From Avena insularis (lineage: Eukaryota > Streptophyta > Magnoliopsida > Poales > Poaceae), in the NCBI GenBank assembly GCA_023614405.1, contig CM042688.1:66574253-66638252 (forward strand): 64,000 nucleotides of DNA, in the 5' to 3' direction. Within the stretch, counting starts at the first letter, position 1. Every line of letters starts with the position of its first letter. Of this stretch, positions 56,288-64,000 are shown piece by piece. A program made the position numbers and the translations under genes. The notes beneath the pieces are model-generated. The model saw nothing but the letters and a program-made list of their open reading frames with translations, made no database searches and was not told the DNA's origin.

Positions 56288-58040
56288 TGGCCTCACTAAC
56301 AATGTGGCTATGGGGTTGCATTGTTTCCGTCTACAAAGCTTCCAAGGGACACACTTTATAAATAATATTTGCTGCTACAAGTACTGCAATAACCCGATTA
56401 TTGATCATAGAAACCCAGACATCAATCACGTTACAGAGGATAATAGGACGGAATTGGCCCAACTCCTCCAGATAGCCACCTTGGGTATTAGAATGATAAA
56501 AGTATGGTTAATATCGCTCCTATCATATTCCCCTTAAGCACTCGCAAGACTGCTAAGGTTACTTCATCCCCGCAGATTTCCCAATGTGTTTGAAAGAAAT
56601 GGACCAAGAAGCTGTCCGGCCCTGGGACCTTCGTCGGAAACATTTGGAAGAGGGCGGATTTCACCTCCTCCTCCTTGATCGACCGTAACAAAACTTGTCC
56701 GTCTGTTCAGTGACTTTTGTTGCTATCACCTGAATCACCTCTTCAATGTCTATGACTCCCTGCGAGAGATATAGGATTTTTTAGAAATCTCTCGTTAAAT
56801 TGGCCATCTCCTGGTCATCTTCTGTCACTACTCCATCAGGTCGCTTGAGCCTTTGGATGTGGTTCTTCTTTTTGCGCTGGCTCACATGAAGGTGAAAGAA
56901 CCGGCTATCCTTATCACCCCTAGCTAGCCACTGCACCCTAGATCTCTAGCACCACATTACCTCCTCCCGTTGATACAGCTCGGTTAGCCACTGCACAACC
57001 TTCATCTCCTTGACCGAGGGCCGCGCTCTGAGCGGATCCGCATGTAGGATCTCGAGCTTGTCACATAATTGTGTGATCTCCCGTCAAACATTGTCGAAGG
57101 TATTCTTGCCCCAGTCATTAAGCGACCCCTTCACCCAGGTTAATTTAGCTTGGAGCTGACTCATGTTGGACGCCTTCCCCTCAGTCTGCCAGACATCATC
57201 AAAGAAAGGTTTAAACTGCTTATGATCTTCCCACATAATTTCATACCTAAAGATCTTCTCTTCAGTAACTCTCCACTGACTAGCGGATTCCTACCATCGT
57301 AAACTGATCGGGCAGTGGTCCGATGTGATTGCTGTGAGAATAGACATAGTTGCCATAGGGAACATACTGCTCCATAATGTCGTTGCCAAAGCCCTGTCTA
57401 GACGCACATGACAGAGCATGCCCCCCGCCACACGTTTTTCATAAGTCCAGCTCCGACCCTTGAAACCAAGGTCAGCAAGCTCGCACACGTCTATTGCCTC
57501 CCGAAAGCCCTCGATTTGGGACAAACTCCTTTCCGTGGCTCCCTCATGTTTATGTTGAAATAACACTCCGTTGAAATCCCCAGTACACACCCACGGCAAC
57601 AGTTTTCATATTTTATGAATTTTAACATATCCTAGGTCTTGAAACATTTCGACACCTAGGATTCTGCATAAACACATGTGAGTCTCCATGGCTCGCTTCC
57701 CCTCTCCGTGACCCTCACATCAATATGATACTGAGAATACAGCGAAATCTCTGTATCAGTTTCATTATTCCAGAACATACCCAGACCACCACTACAGCTT
57801 GTACTGCTTACAACAAAAGAACGATCAAAACCAAGCAGCCTAACTAGTCCTTCCACATGCGACTTATTAATCTATGTCTCAACCACACATAGGACGATAG
57901 GTTTAAACAGCTTCACAAGATCGCGAAGCTCTCGAATTGTCCTGTCGCTACCAAGACCGTGACAGTTCCAACATATACAACTCATAGCTATGGGTGGCAC
58001 TCTGATCTGGAGCCCGCCACTTCAGCTTCCTTGTCTGTCT
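56288..58040 (-). pseudogene. L1-type LINE ORF2 remnant (endonuclease, linker, start of reverse transcriptase)
   Basis: Minus strand, in order: SCICWNCHGLGSDRTIREL (about 57985), ETxISHVEGLVRLLGFDRSF, CTGDFNGVLFQHK and RSWTYEKR with DRALATTLW then ITSDHCPI. This is an AP-type endonuclease with its closing SDH. Next comes the linker (RYEIMWEDHKQF, WGKNTFDNV, VQWLARGDKDSRFFH) and then the reverse transcriptase start (EEEVKSALFQMFPTKVPGPD, ELGQFRPIILCNVI). There are many stops and shifts, and the catalytic RT box is not present, so the left part is lost where the LTR element begins at 56287. Confidence 0.85.
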
Positions 58041-58485
58041 TAAAGAGAAGATATTTATATGAGATTGTTCACTAGTGAAAGTATGATCCCTAGGCCTTGT
58101 TTCTAAGCATTGAAACACCGTTTGCAACTAGATCTGTTACATGTTGGCTTGCTTCCATCTTTATTTCTTTTTGTATTTAGTCTTTTCCACGCCATCAAGC
58201 TATTTTCTAGCACCGTTGTCTTATATTCATACCACTTATATTTCACTATCTCTTCGCCAAACTAGTGCACCTATACACCTGACAAGTGTATTGGGTGTGT
58301 TGGGGACACAAGAGACTTCTTGTATCTTGATTGCAGGGTTGCTTGAGAGGGATACCTTTGACCACTTCCTCCCTGAGTTCGATAAACCTTGGGTGATCCA
58401 CTTAAGGGAAACTTGCTGCTGTTCTACAAACCTCTGCACTTGGAGGCCCAACAACTGTCTACAAGAATAGAAGTGCGTAGACATA
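58041..58485 (+). mobile_element. Truncated 5' LTR of element B
   Basis: Starts abruptly at TAAAGAGAAGATATTTATAT, matching 63092 onward of the 3' LTR, and ends AGTGCGTAGACATA. About 915 bases of the LTR, including the promoter, are missing. Confidence 0.85.
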
Positions 58486-58496
58486 AAGCTATTTTC

Positions 58497-58514
58497 TGGC
58501 GCTGTTGCCGGGGA
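58497..58514 (+). other. Primer-binding site of element B
   Basis: TGGCGCTGTTGCCGGGGA; one change from the tRNA-Asp-type site. Confidence 0.8.
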
Positions 58515-58620
58515 GGTAAGGTAAAAGGTACTCACATCCTCCGGTGTGAGTGCTCGAAGTTATTTCCTTTAGATTCTGCAATTTTTTCTTTTTGTTTCTT
58601 GTTTTCACTAGTTAGGCTTA

Positions 58621-59418
58621 ATGGAAAACAACAACAAAATTAGAGAGCTTTATAATATTTATCTTGAGTTAGGACATGAAGTGTTTGAAGAGAAAATTAA
58701 AAAACCTATGGAACTTTATTTGCATGCTAATAGCAATGTTGTTAGTATGAATTTTCTTTGAACACCATTATTTCTAATTCTATGGAAAAGTCCAAGCTTG
58801 GGGAAGCTGGTTTTGATGAAATGATCTTTTTAGTCCCCCAAGCATGGAGGAGAAAATTTACTTTGATGATACTATGCCTCCAATATATGATGATTACAAT
58901 GATGAATATGTTATTTTCAGTCCACCTACTATTGAGGAGAAAATTCATTATGACTACAATATGCCTCCTATATTTGATGATTATGGTGATGAGATAATAA
59001 TGATAGCTATTTTGTTGAATTTGCTCCCACTACAATCAATAAGAATGACTATGTTTATGTGGGGAGTATTAATTCTTTTATGCATGTGGCTCATGATAAG
59101 AATGTTTCTTGTGATAGTTATATTGTTACTTTTATTCATGATTCTACTGAAAGTTATTATGAGAGAGGGAAACATGGTTTTATGTGTCTCAACAATACTA
59201 AGTTTCCCCTCTTTATGTTGAAAATTTTGAAGTTGCACTTGTTTTGCTTTCCTATGCTTGTTGCTTTGTGCTTTCATGACTTGTTTCTTTACAAGATTCC
59301 TATGCATAGGAAGTGGGTTAGACTTAAATGTGTTTTGAATTTACTTCTTGATGCTCTCTTTTACTTCAATTCATATTTCTTATGTGAGCATCCTCCCAAA
59401 CTATCATGCCTAACTTAA
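58621..59418 (+). pseudogene. Broken copy of the element A open frame
   Basis: Starts like element A (ATGGAAAACAACAACAAAAT) but small indels near 58755, 58830 and 59000 throw it between frames. Pieces such as PPIYDDYNDEYVIFSPP and HGFMCLNNTKFPLFML keep the family pattern. The N-terminal half is shorter by one Ser/Tyr-rich stretch. Confidence 0.8.
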
Positions 59419-60081
59419 AGGCGTTAAAGAAAAGTACTTATTGGGAGATAACCAAAAGTTTTAGATGAGTCTTGGAAGTTATTACTTCAGTAATAACCTC
59501 TCCTTATCCTTTTTATTTGCTCTTTGTGCCAAGAGTAACCTCTAATGAGAGATAAGTAATGATTGGGAAAGTTGATGTCCCGAAACAGATTTGTATGCTT
59601 CACCGTAACAATTCGTGTAAAATCTCTGTACGTCCTTTTGAGGCGTGAATTTTTGTGCTTCTAACCCAGGTTGTTATCTAACTTTTTTTAGTTCAACACT
59701 TTTTGATTTTAGCAACAAAAGGTCTTCGAAAAAATCGTCTTTATCTGCTGGTCTGTTTTGACAGATTTCTGCCATTTTCTGCATTTGCTTCTTGTTGGTT
59801 CCTTTTTGAGTTCTTTTGGGGAATTGAGCTTTTTGAGGGAAGTGCTACAGTAGCTAGTGTTTTAATGTAAGTTTTATTGGTGTTGTAACTGAACCTAAAG
59901 ACCTATTATCTTGAGTGCACTAATGTTGCTAATAAAGATTGTGTGAAGTTTTGTATGAAGAAAAAAATTTAGGTGTATGGAAGGAATGAGTAATGAGATG
60001 AAGAATGGACTAAAACTCAAGCTTGGGGATGCCACCCGTGTCGCCCCAAGAAATATCCAAGAAGTACAAGTGTCAAAGCTT

Positions 60082-60102
60082 GGGGATGCCCAAGGCATCC
60101 CC
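60082..60102 (+). other. Conserved hairpin in element B
   Basis: GGGGATGCC, loop CAA, GGCATCCCC: identical to the hairpin in element A at 31058-31078. An upstream CTTGGGG...CCCCAAG pair (about 60023-60051) is also kept. Confidence 0.65.
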
Positions 60103-62159
60103 CTCTTCATCAATAAAAATCCCAGGTTTGTTCCAAACACTTCATTTTTATTGTTTCAAGCACAGTTGTGTTGTTCTTGGAGCGTCTTCTTTTTCGTTTT
60201 TGTTTTGGTTTTTCATTTGCTTTGTTTTCTTAGTTTGCTGAATAAATTGGTTGGAACCCCTCTCTCATACATTAGTTTTCAAATAGTTTGGTTTGGATTG
60301 GAAAAAGAGTAGGAAAGTTCATGCTTAAGTGGTAAAGAGAGCTTGTTTTTGACTATGGCCTATGCTTTTTCATGCCATGCTCGATATTGCTTTGGCTTTA
60401 TGCTTAGTGATCTTTTCTGTAGCATGACATGTTATAAACAATTGAGATTGCTTAATGTGCCTTGGAAGAATCATGCGTTGTTTTAGCATATTAAAGCATA
60501 GTATTGTGGTATTCTCCTTTGATGCTTTAGTTGGGTTGACTTGGGCACATGCTCACACCATGTTATGACTATCTCAAGTCACCATAGACTTTATTATCCT
60601 TTAGTTTTCAACTTGTAGTATCACTTTATGCTTTGATCAATGATGTTTTGTCGCTCTGCATGATTATGGCCATTATTGCTCTCTTAGTTGGTCGCTCCCA
60701 GTCTTTTGCTAGCCTCCACAACCAAGTATGAGTTCCACTCATGCATCCAACTCCTAAAACCAAGTTATTCCAAAGAGTCCACCATACCTACCTACTAGCA
60801 TATGCTATTCCAAGTATATTCATGTTTTTATCTACCTTCCGAATTAAACTTGTTATGAGAAAACTAGTGATTAAAGCTCTGATGAACTTGATGGCACACT
60901 TTACTTTTCTTGCCCTTAATAAACTTGAACCATTGTGTCGTCTATGTTGTATATGCTTGCACTTATATGTTGGGGATTAGCAGAACCATGCTGTCATGGG
61001 GAACGGTTTCAACATTGCACTTGTAAATTGTACCCAGTTGATATCATGCTCTTTTGTCTATGGATGTCGTCGGTGTGAAATGAAAGGGGAGCTTGTAAGT
61101 CCATGGAGTTATGTATATGTGTTAGAGAAACGCCTGGGCCGCTGGTCTAATCCATGCTGTCATGGTGGAAACCTGTAGCGTAACCATAATGAGCTGTCTC
61201 TGAAGCATTCTTCTTATAAAAAAATAGTCATATATTGAGAAAAAAGAAAAAAAAGAAAAAAAAGAGATGAGAAAAGAGGAAAGAGAGAAAAAAGCACCAT
61301 TTTCCCATGGTAAATAAGAAGATTGCTAAGATGCTCGTTGTCTGCTTGCCTTGTCATTTTGATATGGGGATTCTTCCATATCATCGGGCAAGGGGTACCC
61401 CATTGGCGGTTCTCTATGATACACATGTACTTACGATGACAAGAACCTACCGGTGACTAAACTTGAGTAGCATGAGGAGCGGCCCTCGTATTCAAGGGAC
61501 ATGAGATTTCCAACTTATACTTCGTCAAGCATATACACCATAGTTTGTTCACTTTAACCTTAATCACTTCAAGATGCTTATGATAGGGGCAATGAGAGCT
61601 GAAAGCTAAAAGTACCATAATTTTTGGAAGCTCTTTATGAAACTTGAATCCATGCTTCCTTCTATGAAGGCCTTTCTTTTACTTTTTTGTTGAGTCTCCA
61701 CCTTCTACCTTTATGCACCTACTTTGAGAGCATAGTGGCCATTCTTAGTTCTATGTGCATTGTTCCAAGACTTGTTGATTGATGCATAACTTTGATATTG
61801 CTTGTTTTAAACTATTTGTATCTAGTCACTCTTATGAACTTTGAAGGTGTCCTATGCATTTATGTTTGCTACTCTATGAGGGACAAGCTGAATGCCACTA
61901 TGCTATGTTTTCTTTATCTGAAATAAACAAACGTCTTGCAAAGCATTGTTATTCATGAATCCTTTGTTTATGCCTTTTCATGTTGCAACACAGTTGCTTT
62001 GCCTTATTGTTAGAACTTTGTCTTTCATGTTATGATTGAAGTACTATGATCCCAGCTATCAATGTTTTAAAAATACTTTGATCAAGTTTATGATGGTGCA
62101 TGTCACCTCAAAAATTATTCTTTCTTTTTATCACTTACCTACTCGAGGACGAACAGGAG

Positions 62160-62175
62160 TTAAGCTTGGGGATGT
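62160..62175 (+). other. Polypurine tract of element B
   Basis: TTAAGCTTGGGGATGT before the TGATACG start of the 3' LTR, preceded by the phrase CTCGAGGACGAACAGGA shared with element A. Confidence 0.7.
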
Positions 62176-63533
62176 TGATACGTTGCTAACGTATCCATAA
62201 TTTTTGATGTTCCATCCTTGGTTTTATCTACTTACTTATGTTTTGTCCACATTTTGGAGTCTTCTTATACACTTTCTTGGACTAACCTATTAACAAGATG
62301 CCATAGTGCCAGTTGCCTGTTTTCTGCTGTTTTTGGTTCCAGCAAAGTCAGAAAATGAATATTCTCGGAATTGGACGGGACAAAAGCCAAAGCTGATATT
62401 TTACTGGAAGACTCAAGGAGCCAAAAGACGAGACGGAGAGGGGCCACAGGGTGGACACACCATATGGTGGCGCGGGCTAGCCCTGGCCACGCCACCAGGT
62501 GGTGTGGGCCCCCTGGCCGCCCACCGACCTTGCCTCTTCGCCTATAAGATGCCTCCAGCCACGAAAAGTTCTGCAGCGCGCCGCCACCGAAAGGGAGATT
62601 CGGGGGACAGAAAGTCTCTGTTCCGGCACCCTTCCAGGACAGGGAAGTGCCCCCGGAGCCATCTCCATCGATATCCACCACCATCGCTGATTCCCATGAT
62701 GAGGAAGGAGTAGTTCTCTCTCGAGGCTAAGGGTTCTACCGGTAGTATGTGTTCATCTCTCTCTATGCATGATCTTATTGAGATCATGAGCTTGTAATCT
62801 ATAGATCTACCTTGCTACTCAAGTGCGTTAATAGATCTTTGCTCTCCCCATGTGTGTGAAGTTGACAGTGTGCACACCATGGTGGCACTTAGGCTAGAGA
62901 TTTCAAATACTTGTTATGAGTTATATTTGGAGTTGGATATCTTTATGAAATTGTGGTGTTTGTTGGAACCATCTAGTGCTCAAGGTGACCGTGTGGGGTT
63001 ATCTAGATGGGAAAGCGAACTTTGAGGTGTGCTGTTATAGCCCTACCATGGATTAGAGTGTCCAACCGGAGAATAGTTAAGAGTAGTATCATAAAGAGAA
63101 GATATTTATATGAGATTGTTCACTAGTGAAAGTATGATCCCTAGGCCTTGTTTCTAAGCATTGAAACACCGTTTGCAACTAGATCTGTTACATGTTGGCT
63201 TGCTTCCATCTTTATTTCTTTTTGTATTTAGTCTTTTCCACGCCATCAAGCTATTTTCTAGCACCGTTGTCTTATATCCATACCACTTGTATTTCACTAT
63301 CTCTTCGCCAAACTAGTGCACCTATACACCTGACAAGTGTATTGGGTGTGTTAGGGACACAAGAGACTTCTTGTATCTTGATTGCAGGGTTGCTTGAGAG
63401 GGATACCTTTGACCACTTCCTCCCTGAGTTCGATAAACCTTTGGTGATCCACTTAAGGGAAACTTGCTGCTCTTCTACAAACCTCTGCACTTGGAGGCCC
63501 AACATCTACAAGAATAGAAGTGCATAGACATCA
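62176..63533 (+). mobile_element. 3' LTR of element B (1358 bp), mosaic
   Basis: Starts TGATACGTTGCTAACGTAT and ends GCATAGACATCA. Up to about 62655 it resembles the start of the solo LTR at 9577-11167 (shared phrases such as CTATTAACAAGA and AAATGAATATTCTCG); from there on it matches element A's LTR. A TATA-like box (CCTATAAGATGCC) lies near 62540. Open frames at 62265-62787 are shadows. Confidence 0.8.
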
Positions 63534-64000
63534 CACGCACACGGCCTCCCCGGCCAATATGGCCTCCATCACGGGTGGCCGCCCTATAACGCACCCCCGC
63601 GGATTAGGGGTGCCAATCTTCCACCAGAGCTATCATCCACTTGACATATTGCTTACTTTCGACTCCATGGACGCCATCCCTGCACATGGCCAAAAATCCC
63701 ACAAATCTCGCAGAATTTGGGCAGTTTCTTGAACATCACCTAAAAATTTATCCTCTCGGATCCCTCTAGGTGCAGCCCACCACCCTAGTCAGTGGTTTCT
63801 CCATGTCAAGATTCACTCTCACACACACAAAGCTCATTCTGCTCGCGCCCAAAGCATACAGGTCCACACTTAGCACCTCCGATACGCGTCGCCATATCTC
63901 GCACTATTGCATCCTTCTGAAACAGTGGAGGAATGCCGCGGATCTGCACCCAAGCATGGATACAATTTAGAACCACTGACGAGGGATCCTCAATTCCTTC
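63534..64000 (-). pseudogene. L1-type LINE ORF1 fragment (zinc-knuckle protein)
   Basis: Minus strand shows WIQIRGIPPLFQKDAIVRDM, MATRIGGAKCGPV, NCPNSARF/FCEICGIFGHVQ and SKQYVKWMIALVEDWH. This is the DUF4283-like core and CCHC region of plant LINE ORF1 proteins. Stops and a small deletion at the last cysteine of the knuckle break it. It is the continuation of the LINE whose ORF2 is at 56288-58040; element B lies between. Confidence 0.75.

Larger units (their letters stand above)
58041..63533 (+). mobile_element. Element B: non-autonomous LTR retrotransposon related to A, 5' LTR truncated
   Basis: Partial 5' LTR 58041-58485, primer site from 58497, internal region collinear with element A (degenerate frame, hairpins, purine run), polypurine tract before 62176, full 3' LTR 62176-63533. 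It sits inside a minus-strand LINE. Comparing by eye, the shared ~440 bases of the two LTRs differ at only about eight to ten places, so insertion is fairly recent. Confidence 0.85.

Noticed and set aside
56304..56537. Plus-strand 77-residue frame as a gene
   Set aside because: The opposite strand carries LINE reverse-transcriptase homology (ELGQFRPIILCNVI), so this is its shadow.
62265..62787. Several overlapping frames on both strands as coding genes
   Set aside because: All lie in the GC-rich leader part of element B's LTR and have no domain.
1..64000. tRNA, rRNA or snRNA genes
   Set aside because: No cloverleaf with A/B boxes or conserved rRNA stretch was noticed by eye; a covariance search was not possible.

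Overview
This window looks like nuclear DNA of a large-genome grass, most likely Triticeae (wheat, barley, rye or Aegilops type). The reasons are nested LTR retrotransposons, non-autonomous LTR elements with TGATAC-type LTRs and a tRNA-Asp-like primer site, Stowaway and Mutator-type MITEs, an L1-type LINE, and only a few plant gene models, which have short GT-AG introns. There are no bacterial-style operons, and I found no rRNA, tRNA or CRISPR. Family names come from motif recognition and memory, not from a search.

Layout. 1-885: 5' LTR and primer site of a minus-strand Gypsy element that runs off the left edge. It sits inside gag of a decayed plus-strand Gypsy chromovirus-like element (886-8503) that has lost half its integrase and ends in a 3.9-kb 3' LTR. 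8504-13370: a small 84-bp tandem repeat, a solo LTR with a clean 5-bp target duplication, and a roughly 600-bp tandem duplication. 13371-18412: two minus-strand gene candidates (a three-exon coiled-coil protein and a B3-domain protein), separated by degenerate repeats and a foldback Mutator MITE. 18699-44120: about 25 kb of hierarchical repeats. Two arrays of ~376-bp units (P1, P2) flank up to three copies of a ~3.6-3.9 kb unit (T1-T3), and five copies of a GC-richer promoter-like segment (C1-C5) are spread through the block. A non-autonomous LTR element (A) is inserted in T1. 44483-48870: a DUF295-like pseudogene and a second B3-domain gene, both plus strand. 48900-56287: pieces of two further non-autonomous LTR elements in opposite orientations. 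56288-64000: a decayed minus-strand L1-type LINE, split by element B, a relative of element A.

The few host genes suggest a B3/DUF295 neighbourhood in which repeats expanded. The repeats look non-coding. The most notable structures are the five-copy hierarchical block with Stowaway elements at matching positions, the mosaic LTR of element B, the paired hairpins conserved between elements A and B, and the intact-looking three-exon coiled-coil gene. No function is assigned where none can be read.
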